Made by a program: the position numbers and the translations under genes. Shown in pieces: positions 41,569 to 49,151 of a stretch of DNA of 59,656 nucleotides. Within the stretch, counting starts at the first letter, position 1. Each line of letters begins with the position of its first letter. This DNA is from UBA6019 sp035535055 (GTDB lineage Bacteria; Chloroflexota; Dormibacteria; Dormibacterales; Dormibacteraceae). The notes below the pieces were generated by a model that saw nothing but the letters and a program-made list of their open reading frames with translations, searched no databases and was not told the origin of the DNA. The stretch spans positions 1 through 59,656 of the forward strand of contig DATLQT010000003.1 in the NCBI GenBank assembly GCA_035535055.1, given 5' to 3'.

Positions 41569-42454
41569 CTGGAGTGTCGATGTCGTCCGGCAGGCCGGGT
41601 GCCGGAACAGTATCAAGCAGCCCGGGATCAGCGCCCAGCAGCTGGCGGGCCCCGGCGTCGCCCTTCAGTTCCCTGAGTCGCGGCCAGAGGGAACGGTCGA
41701 TGACGACCGGCGGTCGCCAATCGCCGCCGTAGGAGGCGGCGACCGCCGGTCGCGCGTCGTCGCGCCGCCAGGCACGAAGCAGCATGCCGACCGTCCTCCC
41801 GCCGACCAGCGGCTGGTCTCCGAGGAGGATCACCACCGCCGCGGCGGTCGGGGGGAGGTTGTCGAGCCCGATCCGAAGGGACGACGCCTGGCCCTGCATG
41901 GGGTCGGGGTTGTAGACGCAGGTCGCATAGCCCTCGAGCACCGTGGCGACCTGCTGGCGCGAGTAGACCGCCCAGATGCCCTGGCAGCCTCCCTCGGCCG
42001 CGGCGCTGACGGCGTAGCGAACCAGCGGCACGCCCTGGTAGTCGAGGAGCAGCTTCTCCTCATAGGCCTCCTTCATGCGGCTGCCCGAGCCCGCCGCCAG
42101 CACCAGGCCGGCGACCGGAAGGGCCCAGGCGCCGAGCTGGTCCGGTGAGGGCTCGCTGGTGTTGACCCATTCCGCCTCGGCACCCGCCTTCCAGGCGGCG
42201 GCGACGAAGTCCCGCATCCGCCCGCCGTCCGATTCGCAGACCAGCAGGCGACGGCCGTTGACGGCGTCGAGCGGCGGCAGCCGTTCGGGAACGCCGAGGA
42301 CTGCCAGCCCGCCGCAGTCGGGCCGGCGAGCGAGGTGCTCGAGGGCCGCCTCCAGGCGGTCCCCCTGTACGACGGCGACGTGGGGGTCATCCGGCTCTCG
42401 GAAGGTGCGGCCGCGGAGCGGGTATTCCAGCGGGCCCATGAAGAGGATGCTCAA
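41522..42454 (-). CDS. MocA-like molybdenum cofactor cytidylyltransferase with extra N-terminal region
   Basis: 310 residues from a TTG (ATG at 42439 is an alternative). The nucleotidyltransferase domain starts about residue 112: VAGLVLAAGSGSRM, EKLLLDYQGVPLVRY, VYNPDPMQGQASSLRIG, ILLGDQPLVGG and DIDTPDDYARI. MocA attaches CMP to Moco, the form used by CO-dehydrogenase-type hydroxylases such as the cox genes 6 kb away. The first 111 residues have no counterpart in ordinary MocA and contain an alpha/beta-looking stretch (VVQGDRLEAALEHLARRPDC). It shares a bidirectional promoter with nfo. Confidence 0.8.
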   Translation of the reverse strand: MSILFMGPLEYPLRGRTFREPDDPHVAVVQGDRLEAALEHLARRPDCGGLAVLGVPERLPPLDAVNGRRLLVCESDGGRMRDFVAAAWKAGAEAEWVNTSEPSPDQLGAWALPVAGLVLAAGSGSRMKEAYEEKLLLDYQGVPLVRYAVSAAAEGGCQGIWAVYSRQQVATVLEGYATCVYNPDPMQGQASSLRIGLDNLPPTAAAVVILLGDQPLVGGRTVGMLLRAWRRDDARPAVAASYGGDWRPPVVIDRSLWPRLRELKGDAGARQLLGADPGLLDTVPAPGLPDDIDTPDDYARILRLPRRDPR

Positions 42455-42474
42455 AGGGAGAAGCCCACCGCACG

Positions 42475-42481
42475 TAAAGTA
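42475..42481. promoter_or_regulatory. Symmetric TANNNTA -10 between mocA-like gene and nfo
   Basis: TAAAGTA reads TAAAGT on the plus strand, exactly 6 bases before the nfo GTG (leaderless spacing), and TACTTT on the minus strand, upstream of the MocA-like start. Confidence 0.5.
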
Positions 42482-42486
42482 GTCGA

Positions 42487-43332
42487 GTGCCGGTCATCGG
42501 GGCCCATGTCGAGGCTCGCCACGGGCTCTGGAACGCCTTCCCCAACGCGGCGGCGTTGGGCGCCGACGCGATCCAGGTCCACCCTACGCCGCCCGGCTTC
42601 TGGGGCTCTCCCAAGCCCTCGGACGAGGACGTGGATCGCTTCCGCCAGGCTCATGCCGACGCCGGCCGTCCGCCCTTCTACTTCCACGCGGTCTACCTGA
42701 TCAACCTCGCCAGCGACGACCCCAAGGTCGACCCGCGCTCGGAGTCGACGCTGGCTGGCTACCTGGCGGCGGCGGACAGGCTGGGCATCGACGGGGTCAT
42801 CTTCCACGTCGGCTCCCACCGGGGCACCGGCTTCGAGGCGGCGCTGCCCGGCATCACGGGCAGGATCCAAAGGGCGCTCGAGCGGGCCGATCCTAAGCTG
42901 AGCCGCCTGCTGATCGAGAACAACGCCGGCACCGGCGGCTGCGTCGGCGCTCGTTTCGAGGAGATCCGGGCGATGATCGACGCCGTCGGCGATCCCCGGT
43001 TGCGCTCCTGCTTCGACACCTGCCACGCCTTCGCCTCCGGCTACGACCTGCGGACGCCGGCCGGCGCCGCGGCGGTCATCGACGACTGGGAACGGGTGGT
43101 CGGGCTCGACCGGCTGGAGGCGATCCACGCCAACGACTCCATGACGGGCCTTGGCTCAAACCGGGACCGTCACCAGAACATCGGCCGGGGCGAGATCGGC
43201 GAGGAGGGCTTCGGGGCCCTGCTCCACGACCCCCGGCTGGCGACGGTGCCGTTCATCCTCGAGGTGCCCGGCTTCGAGGGCCAGGGCCCCGACGCGGAGA
43301 ACATCGCGATCATGCGCCGCCTCGCCGCTTGA
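42487..43332 (+). CDS. nfo: Endonuclease IV-like AP endonuclease
   Basis: 281 residues from a GTG. TIM-barrel AP endonuclease features: IGAHVEARHGLW, IFHVGSHRGTG, LLIENNAGTGGCVGARFEEIRAMID, SCFDTCHAFASGYDL, AIHANDSMTGLGSNRDRHQNIGRGEIG and the final FILEVPGFEGQGPD. These supply the metal-binding His, Glu and Asp residues. It incises DNA at abasic sites in base-excision repair. A strong terminator follows directly. Confidence 0.92.
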   Translation: MPVIGAHVEARHGLWNAFPNAAALGADAIQVHPTPPGFWGSPKPSDEDVDRFRQAHADAGRPPFYFHAVYLINLASDDPKVDPRSESTLAGYLAAADRLGIDGVIFHVGSHRGTGFEAALPGITGRIQRALERADPKLSRLLIENNAGTGGCVGARFEEIRAMIDAVGDPRLRSCFDTCHAFASGYDLRTPAGAAAVIDDWERVVGLDRLEAIHANDSMTGLGSNRDRHQNIGRGEIGEEGFGALLHDPRLATVPFILEVPGFEGQGPDAENIAIMRRLAA

Positions 43333-43338
43333 AACAAA

Positions 43339-43368
43339 GGAGCCCCCGGCTGTTGGGCCGGGGGCTCC
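43339..43368. terminator. Strong intrinsic hairpin after nfo
   Basis: Perfect 12-base stem GGAGCCCCCGGC (43339-43350) and GCCGGGGGCTCC (43357-43368) with loop TGTTGG, flanked by AAACAAA on the left and TGCTTGGTT on the right. It lies between convergent genes and may act in both directions. Confidence 0.75.
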
Positions 43369-43394
43369 TGCTTGGTTGGGTTGATCCCGGAGCG

Positions 43395-43865
43395 CTAGCC
43401 TCCGAGGCCGCCATGGTTGATGATCACCGCCGCGAAGGGATCGCCGCTACCAGCGGCAAGGGCGGCGTTCAAGATGCGGTTCGAGATCGCGCTGGCGGTG
43501 GTCAAGTCCCCCTGGTCGGCGTACGCCTTCGCCTGGTTGAGCACGGAAGAGTCGTCATCGGTGGCGCCGGTCGAGTTGGCCTGCAGCGCGGCGATCTCTT
43601 GCCCCTGCGTGGCGATCAGGCTCGCCTGCGCGTTCTCGGTGGTCGTCAGCGTGCTGACTTCTGCCTTGAGGGTCACGATGTCCGAGGTGTTGGCGCTGGT
43701 CTGGTCGACCAGGGCCTGGACCTGCGTCACCAGGGCGGCAAGGCCGCCCGCGTCGGTGGAGCTGGCCGCCGCCGCCACCGGGAGCAGCGCGACGACCGCG
43801 GCACCGGCGATGACGAGCCTGGCGCCGCGGGCGTGCCGCAACCAGCGCATTTTCAAATATTCCAT
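43395..43865 (-). CDS. Secreted coiled-coil protein of unknown function
   Basis: 156 residues from the ATG at 43865, which has GGAG 5-6 bases upstream. A signal peptide (LVIAGAAVVALLPVAAAA) is followed by a long helix with heptad-like spacing (LVTQVQALVDQTSANTSDIVTLKAEVSTLTTTENAQASL), a central Ala/Gln stretch and a helix rich in Ala (NQAKAYADQGDLTTASAI), then a Gly tail. A secreted or surface-attached coiled-coil protein. No family recognised. The leader region 43866-43977 holds no other gene. Confidence 0.6.
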   Translation of the reverse strand: MEYLKMRWLRHARGARLVIAGAAVVALLPVAAAASSTDAGGLAALVTQVQALVDQTSANTSDIVTLKAEVSTLTTTENAQASLIATQGQEIAALQANSTGATDDDSSVLNQAKAYADQGDLTTASAISNRILNAALAAGSGDPFAAVIINHGGLGG

Positions 43866-43977
43866 GAAAACTCCAAATCCTCCCTTCCCTGCCCTCGTAC
43901 CCCGAGGGCCATAGGCGACCAAGTAAACCTCATCCCACCGTCATCTCGCGATCATTCCGGCGAGGCCGAGGCCGAGG

Positions 43978-44949
43978 TTATGACGCGTCCCGGATCGCCT
44001 TCGCCTCTTTGAGGGTTTTGCCGGTCGCCCCGTAGCGGACGGCGGTGACCTCGGCCATGATCGCCAGTGCGGTCTCCTCGGCGCCGCGGCCGCCCAGGTC
44101 GAGCCCGATCGGCCCGTGGACCTCGGCCAGCTGCTCGTCGGTGAAGCCCTCGAGGCGGAGCTCGTCGAAGCGGTTCTGGTTGGTCTTCCGGCTGCCGATG
44201 GCGCCGATGTAGCGGACGTCCTTGCCGACCACCGAGCGGAGCGCGGGAAGGTCGAACTTGGGGTCGTGGGTGAGGATCACGACGTGGGTCGAGCGGTCGA
44301 GGGTGATCTTGGCCAGCGCCTCGTCGGGCCACGCCACCACCAGCTCATCGGCCTCGGGGAAGCGCTCGCGGGTGGCGAACTTGGCCCGGGCGTCGATGAC
44401 CGTGACCCGGTACCCCATCAGCTTCGCCAGCCGGTGGAGCGGGATGGCGATGTGGATGGCGCCGATGATCACCATGTGCGGCGCCCGCCGGTGGGGCTCG
44501 ACGAACCAGTCCCCGTCGCGGGCCGGCTGGTCGGGGCCGCCGACGCCCTCCCGGAGCTCGACCTCGCCCGTCTTAAGGTTGGTGCGCAGCTCGGCCGGGC
44601 GCTCGGCCTCGATCAGCTCGATCAGCTTCAGGTGCTCGGACGCCAGGGGCTGGATCATCACCTCGACGTGGCCCCCGCAGGCGAGGCCGACCTCGAAGGC
44701 GACGTCGTCGCTGACACCGTAGGGCACCAGCCGGCCCTTGCCGGCCTTGAGCACCTTCTGGGCCTCCTGGAAGACGTCGCCCTCGATGCAGCCGTTGGAG
44801 ACCGAGCCCGCCATCTTGCCGGAGCTGGAGACCGCCATCTTGGACCCGAGCGGGCGCGGGGACGAGCCCCAGGTCTCGACCACCGTCGCCAGGGCGACCT
44901 GGTCCCCGGCGGCCGTCCACTCCCGGATCTCCTCGAGCACCTCTCTCAT
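43978..44949 (-). CDS. XdhC/CoxI family molybdenum-hydroxylase maturation factor
   Basis: 323 residues. The N-terminal XdhC/CoxI region (ATVVETWGSSPRPLGSKM, GSVSNGCIEGDVFQEA) precedes a Rossmann-type C-terminal domain (MVIIGAIHIAIPLHRLAKLMGYRVTVID, GAIGSRKTNQNRFDELRLEGF). XdhC proteins bind and sulfurate or protect Moco before insertion into xanthine-oxidase-family enzymes. It is the last gene of the coxD-coxE-xdhC run; its ATG overlaps the coxE stop by 4 bases. Confidence 0.9.
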   Translation of the reverse strand: MREVLEEIREWTAAGDQVALATVVETWGSSPRPLGSKMAVSSSGKMAGSVSNGCIEGDVFQEAQKVLKAGKGRLVPYGVSDDVAFEVGLACGGHVEVMIQPLASEHLKLIELIEAERPAELRTNLKTGEVELREGVGGPDQPARDGDWFVEPHRRAPHMVIIGAIHIAIPLHRLAKLMGYRVTVIDARAKFATRERFPEADELVVAWPDEALAKITLDRSTHVVILTHDPKFDLPALRSVVGKDVRYIGAIGSRKTNQNRFDELRLEGFTDEQLAEVHGPIGLDLGGRGAEETALAIMAEVTAVRYGATGKTLKEAKAIRDAS

Positions 44950-46112
44950 CGCCTGTTCACCCTCCTATCCAGCGACGCCAGCTTGCGGCCGAGGTCGTCG
45001 AGGGACTTGAGATTGTGCGCCGCCATGAACTCGTCGGTGTGGGGCAGCGCCGCCGCCATGCCGCGGGTCAGGGGCTCGTAGCCCTCCGAGCCCAAGAGCG
45101 GGTTGAGCCAGATCAGGCGGTGCGACTGGCGGCGCAGGCGCGCCAGCTCGGTCGCCAGCAGGGAGGGATCGCCGCGATCCCAGCCGTCGCTGATGAGGAT
45201 CACCACCGCGCCATGCCCGAGCACCCTGCGCGCCCACTTCCGATTGAACTCGTGCAGCGCCGCGCCTATTCGGGTTCCGCCGCTGAAGTCGTGCACCGAA
45301 TGGCCGACTCCCTCCAGGGCGCGATCGACCTCGCGGCGCCGCAGCTGGCGGGTGATCCTGGTCAGCCGGGTCGAGAAGACGAAGGTCTCGACGTCCTCCC
45401 GGCGCGCGATGGCGTGGGCGAAGATCAGCAGCTGCCGCGAATAGCGCTCCATCGAGCCGCTGACGTCGCAGAGCAGCACCAGCGGCCGGCGGCGCACCCG
45501 CTGCTTGCGGTGCATCAGCTCGACCAGCTCGCCGCTGGAGCGGACCGCGCGGCGGGTGGTCCGCCGGAGGTCGATCACGCCCGAGCGCGACGGGGTCAGC
45601 CGGCGCGTGCGCCTCTCGGCCAGCCGCCAGGGCGACTGCGCGAGGAGCCTGCGCACCTCCTCGGTCTCCTGCCAGGACATCTGGTCGAAGCTCTTCGCAC
45701 GGAGCATCTCCTCCGAGCTGTAGCCGGAGCTGGTCGCGGTGAAGCTCTTCTCGTCCTGCTCGCGTCCGAGCTCGGACTGGGGCAGCCCGAGCGCCTTCAG
45801 CCACGCCTTCGCGCGCTCGGGAGCCATCGGCAGCGAGCGGCTCCGGCCGGGGATGCTGCCGGCGAGGATGCGGGGGTCGGGGGGGGCCCAGTAGATGTCG
45901 AAGGCGGCGTCGAAGAGGGGCAACTCGTCCTTGCGGGTCACGAAGACCGTCCGCAGCGACTCCCGGAAATCACTCTCAGAGCCGAGGTCGATGTGATTCA
46001 GCGCCAGCGTCGCGTCCTTGAGCCGGCCGGGGCCGGCGTCGAGTCCGGCGTCGTGGAGGAGGCGGGCAAAGCCGGCCAGCCGCGGCAGCAGGTCCGGGCG
46101 ATCCTCGCTCAC
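44946..46112 (-). CDS. coxE: VWA-domain protein, CoxE family
   Basis: 388 residues from a GTG. The C-terminal von Willebrand A domain has the MIDAS motif LLCDVSGSMERYS, GGTRIGAAL and LISDGWDRGDPS; the N-terminal 190 or so residues are helical. CoxE works with the MoxR-type ATPase CoxD to assemble the Mo active site of CODH-type enzymes. The start is 11 bases after the coxD stop; the stop overlaps xdhC. Confidence 0.92.
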   Translation of the reverse strand: MSEDRPDLLPRLAGFARLLHDAGLDAGPGRLKDATLALNHIDLGSESDFRESLRTVFVTRKDELPLFDAAFDIYWAPPDPRILAGSIPGRSRSLPMAPERAKAWLKALGLPQSELGREQDEKSFTATSSGYSSEEMLRAKSFDQMSWQETEEVRRLLAQSPWRLAERRTRRLTPSRSGVIDLRRTTRRAVRSSGELVELMHRKQRVRRRPLVLLCDVSGSMERYSRQLLIFAHAIARREDVETFVFSTRLTRITRQLRRREVDRALEGVGHSVHDFSGGTRIGAALHEFNRKWARRVLGHGAVVILISDGWDRGDPSLLATELARLRRQSHRLIWLNPLLGSEGYEPLTRGMAAALPHTDEFMAAHNLKSLDDLGRKLASLDRRVNRR

Positions 46113-46123
46113 CTGAACAGTGT

Positions 46124-47011
46124 CTACGCGGATTCAGCCCTGGCGACGAGGGCCGGGATGGCCTCCCGCGCCCGGGCCAGGTCCTCCTGGTACTTCAGCG
46201 CGGCTCCCAGGGTCGCCTCGACCAGGGCCGCGTCGACGCGCTTGGCGCCGAGGGCCGAGAGCGAACGGGCCCAGTCCAGCGTCTCCGCCACCCCGGGCAG
46301 CTTGTAGAGGTCCATCTCCCGCAGCCCGCTGACCAGCAGCGCAACCTGGCGGGCGAGGCCAGCGGCCGCCTCCGGCACCCGCGCCTCGACGATGCTGACC
46401 TCCTTCTCGAGGTCGGGGTAGTCGATCCAGTGGTAAAGGCAGCGCCGCTTCAGCGCGTCATGCACCTCGCGCGTCCGGTTGGAGGTGATGACCACGAAGG
46501 GGGGCCGCTCGGCGGTTATCGTGCCCAGTTCGGGGATCGAGATCTGGAAGTCGCTGAGCAATTCGAGCAGGAAGGCCTCGAACTCCTCGTCGGAGCGGTC
46601 GATCTCGTCGATCAGCAGCACCGGCGGAACCTCGTCGTCGTTGTCGATGGCGTCCAGGAGCGGACGCCGGAGGAGGAAGTCGGAGCTGAAGATCTCGCGC
46701 TCTGCGGCCTGCTGGTCCGCGCCCTCGCCGAGGAGCCGGATGTGGAGGAGCTGCCGAGGGTAGTTCCACTCGTAGGCGGCGTGGGCGAGGTCGATTCCCT
46801 CGTAGCACTGGAGGCGGATCAGCCGGGCACCGAGGACGTCCGCCATGACCTTGGCCGCCTCGGTCTTGCCGACGCCCGCCTCCCCCTCGATGAAGAGCGG
46901 CTTGCCCAGCTTGAGGGCGAGGTAGATGGAGGTGGCCAGCGGGCGGTCGCCGACGTAATGGCGCTCGGCGAGCAGGGTGAGCACGCTGTCGATCGATTCG
47001 ATCTGCGCCAT
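46124..47011 (-). CDS. coxD: MoxR-family AAA+ ATPase, CoxD
   Basis: 295 residues from the ATG at 47011. Walker A FIEGEAGVGKTEAAK, RLQCYEGIDLAHAAYEWNY, Walker B PVLLIDEIDRSDEEFEAFLLE and sensor VITSNRTREVHDALKRRC identify a MoxR ATPase. It is expected to remodel the CODH-type large subunit with CoxE during metal-centre maturation. First gene of a minus-strand maturation run; divergent from the AAA ATPase at 47061. An in-frame ATG at 47062 is embedded in the shared operator and is a less likely start. Confidence 0.92.
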   Translation of the reverse strand: MAQIESIDSVLTLLAERHYVGDRPLATSIYLALKLGKPLFIEGEAGVGKTEAAKVMADVLGARLIRLQCYEGIDLAHAAYEWNYPRQLLHIRLLGEGADQQAAEREIFSSDFLLRRPLLDAIDNDDEVPPVLLIDEIDRSDEEFEAFLLELLSDFQISIPELGTITAERPPFVVITSNRTREVHDALKRRCLYHWIDYPDLEKEVSIVEARVPEAAAGLARQVALLVSGLREMDLYKLPGVAETLDWARSLSALGAKRVDAALVEATLGAALKYQEDLARAREAIPALVARAESA

Positions 47012-47038
47012 TTGCCTGTCTAGCGTATCCAGTCCGGA

Positions 47039-47072
47039 TTGATAAGAATGGAGCCTTATCATGCCTTATCAA
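47039..47072. promoter_or_regulatory. TTGATAAG / CTTATCAA inverted repeat across an ATPase start codon
   Basis: TTGATAAG (47039-47046) and CTTATCAA (47065-47072) are perfect complements separated by 18 bases; a further CTTATC (47055-47060) lies between them. The repeat spans the start codon of the AAA ATPase gene and stands between it and coxD, so a repressor bound here could control both directions. The left octamer recurs at 16529-16536. Confidence 0.5.
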
Positions 47073-48254
47073 CCCGGACCCAGCCCGTACCGGCCGGGAA
47101 CCGGCCTGGAACCTCCCTACCTCGGGGACCGGCAGGCCCAGCTGGACCGGTTTCGATCCTTCCTCCAGGACCCGCGCCATCCCCGCAACCTGGTCGTCAC
47201 CGGCCTCCGCGGCGTCGGCAAGACGGTTTTGTTGAACCACTACTCTCACCTCGCCGAGTCGGCCGGCTGGCTGGCCGTCGAGCGGGAGTTCTCGGAAGCC
47301 GACGCCGATCCGGCGCTCTTCGCGCGGACCCTTCTCGACGACCTCGCCCGGCTCACCCGGAGGCTCTCGCGCTCCCGGCGGCTGGGAGGGGCCGCCACCG
47401 CCGCCGCCGAAGGCGTCGTCAGCTTCCTCGGCACGCTCAGCGTCAGCTACGGGGAGGTGACGGTGGGCATCACGCCGCGCGGGATCCAGAGTGAGATCTC
47501 GGGCCGGCTCGATGACGACCTGCGGGAGGCCCTGCTGCGGGTCGGCCAGCTCTGCGCCCGCACCGAGCACCCGGGGTTCGTGCTCCGCTACGACGAGTTC
47601 CAGGTGATCCGCGAAAAGCGCGGCCGGCTGACGCTGAGCGCGCTGCTGGCAGCGGTCGCGGGCGCGCAGCAACGCGAGGTGCCGGTGATGCTCGTTCTCT
47701 GCGGGCTGGCACCGCTGCTGGAGAACCTGTCCCGTTCAAAGAGCTACAGCGAGCGGATGTTCAGCATCGAGGAGCTGGGCAACCTCCGCCCGCCCGAGGA
47801 CCGCGCGGCGCTGGTGGACCCGGCCGCCCGCGCGGGCCGGCGCTTCGAGGATGACGCGGTCGACTTTGTGCTGGCGGACAGCGCCGGCTATCCCTTCTTC
47901 CTGCAGGTCTACGGAGACGCGCTCTGGCTCGGCGCCCGCGGCGAGGTGATCACCCTCGCGGACTTCCGCCGGCTACGGCCGGCGATCCTCAATGGGCTCG
48001 ACCGCGGCTTCTTCGAGGCCCGCTACCTGCGGGCCTCGCGCAATGAGCGGGCGCTTCTGCTGCGGATCGCCGAGGAGGGCGAGTGGGCCACCGGCGAGCA
48101 TCTCCAGCGCCGGAGTGGGCTGCGCAACAACCAGCTCCAGCCGCTCCTGCGCTCGCTGCTCGACAAAGGGCTCGTCTATCGGCCCCAGCGGGGGACGGTC
48201 GCCTTCACCGCGCCGCTCTTTGGCGACTACCTGCGCCGGCGCCCTCCGGGATAG
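47061..48254 (+). CDS. AAA ATPase of STAND/archaeal-ATPase type
   Basis: 397 residues. Pro-rich start, then Walker A GLRGVGKT (48-55), a Walker B-like FVLRYDEFQVI and a later helical and winged-helix-like part (LLRIAEEGEWATGEHLQRRSGLRNNQLQPLLRSLLDKGLVYRPQ). This matches orphan ATPase_2/AAA_16-type NTPases that couple ATP use to DNA or protein contacts. It is unrelated to known cox genes yet lies on the opposite strand between coxM and coxD. Its function there is unknown; it could simply have landed in the gap. Confidence 0.8.
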   Translation: MPYQPGPSPYRPGTGLEPPYLGDRQAQLDRFRSFLQDPRHPRNLVVTGLRGVGKTVLLNHYSHLAESAGWLAVEREFSEADADPALFARTLLDDLARLTRRLSRSRRLGGAATAAAEGVVSFLGTLSVSYGEVTVGITPRGIQSEISGRLDDDLREALLRVGQLCARTEHPGFVLRYDEFQVIREKRGRLTLSALLAAVAGAQQREVPVMLVLCGLAPLLENLSRSKSYSERMFSIEELGNLRPPEDRAALVDPAARAGRRFEDDAVDFVLADSAGYPFFLQVYGDALWLGARGEVITLADFRRLRPAILNGLDRGFFEARYLRASRNERALLLRIAEEGEWATGEHLQRRSGLRNNQLQPLLRSLLDKGLVYRPQRGTVAFTAPLFGDYLRRRPPG

Positions 48255-48275
48255 TCCTTTCGGATAGGAAAAGAG

Positions 48276-48303
48276 AAGGCCGGCGGTCCCGCCCGCCGGC
48301 CTT
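48276..48303. terminator. Bidirectional terminator between AAA ATPase and coxM
   Basis: 11-base stem AAGGCCGGCGG (48276-48286) and CCGCCGGCCTT (48293-48303) with a TCCCGC loop. On the minus strand CTTCTCTTTTCC follows, giving a U-rich tail for the coxSLM transcript; on the plus strand CTTT follows for the ATPase transcript. Confidence 0.7.
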
Positions 48304-48329
48304 TGAGAAATCGAACTGGAAGCCTCGGC

Positions 48330-49151
48330 CTAGTGGCCGTTGCCTCCCGAGGCCTGGTCGATGGCACGGCGGACGAGCACCCGCGCCAGGTGCTTTTTGT
48401 AGTCCGCGCTGGCGCGGAGGTCGGCCGACGGGTTGAGCCCGTCGGAGGCGTGCTCGGCGGCGTCCGCCGACGACGCGCCGGAGGCCAGGGCCTGCTCCAC
48501 CGCGGTCGCCCGCACCGGGGTCGTCCCGACGTTGGTGAGGCCGATCCGCCAGCCGGAGTCGGTCTTTTGGGCCGCGGCCCCGACGATCGCCCAATCGAAG
48601 AGGCGGCGCCGGAACTTGATGTACTTGTGCGGGCCGTTGGCAACCGGGAAGACGACCTCGCAGATGAGCTCGTCCTGGTCCAGCGGGGTGGTGAAGATGT
48701 CCTTGAAGAAGTCCTTCGCCGCGAAGCGCCGCTTGTTGGTGACGATCTCGGCCTCGAGGATCAAGGCGAGCGTCGGGTAGTCGCCCGCCGCGTCGGCGTG
48801 GGCGATGACGCCGCCGATGGTTCCCATGTTGCGAACCTGGTTGTCACCCACCTCGTCGGCAACCTCGGCCAGGATCGGCAGGCTCTGCTTGACGGTGTCG
48901 CTGTGCTGGATCTTGACGTGCCGCGTCAGGGCGCCGATCCGCAGCTTGCCGTTGTCGACGGTGATGTAGTCGAGCTCTTTGATGCCGTTGATGTCGACGA
49001 GCGCGCTCGGCTGCGAGAGCCGCAGGCGCATCAGCGGGATCAGGCTGTGCCCGCCCGCCAGCACCTTGGCGTCCTCGCCGTATTTGGCCAGCAGCTCGGT
49101 CGCCTGCTGGACCGAGGTCGCCCTCTCGTACTCGAAAGCGGCTGGGATCAT
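48330..49151 (-). CDS. coxM: CODH-type molybdenum hydroxylase, FAD-binding medium subunit
   Basis: 273 residues from the ATG at 49151, overlapping the coxL stop in an ATGA. FAD-binding motifs KVLAGGHSLIPLMRLRL and NMGTIGGVIAHADAAGDYP are the signature pair of CODH medium subunits. It carries electrons from the 2Fe-2S subunit to the acceptor. It is the last gene of the S-L-M order. A short Ala/Ser-rich region lies near the C-terminus. Confidence 0.93.
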   Translation of the reverse strand: MIPAAFEYERATSVQQATELLAKYGEDAKVLAGGHSLIPLMRLRLSQPSALVDINGIKELDYITVDNGKLRIGALTRHVKIQHSDTVKQSLPILAEVADEVGDNQVRNMGTIGGVIAHADAAGDYPTLALILEAEIVTNKRRFAAKDFFKDIFTTPLDQDELICEVVFPVANGPHKYIKFRRRLFDWAIVGAAAQKTDSGWRIGLTNVGTTPVRATAVEQALASGASSADAAEHASDGLNPSADLRASADYKKHLARVLVRRAIDQASGGNGH

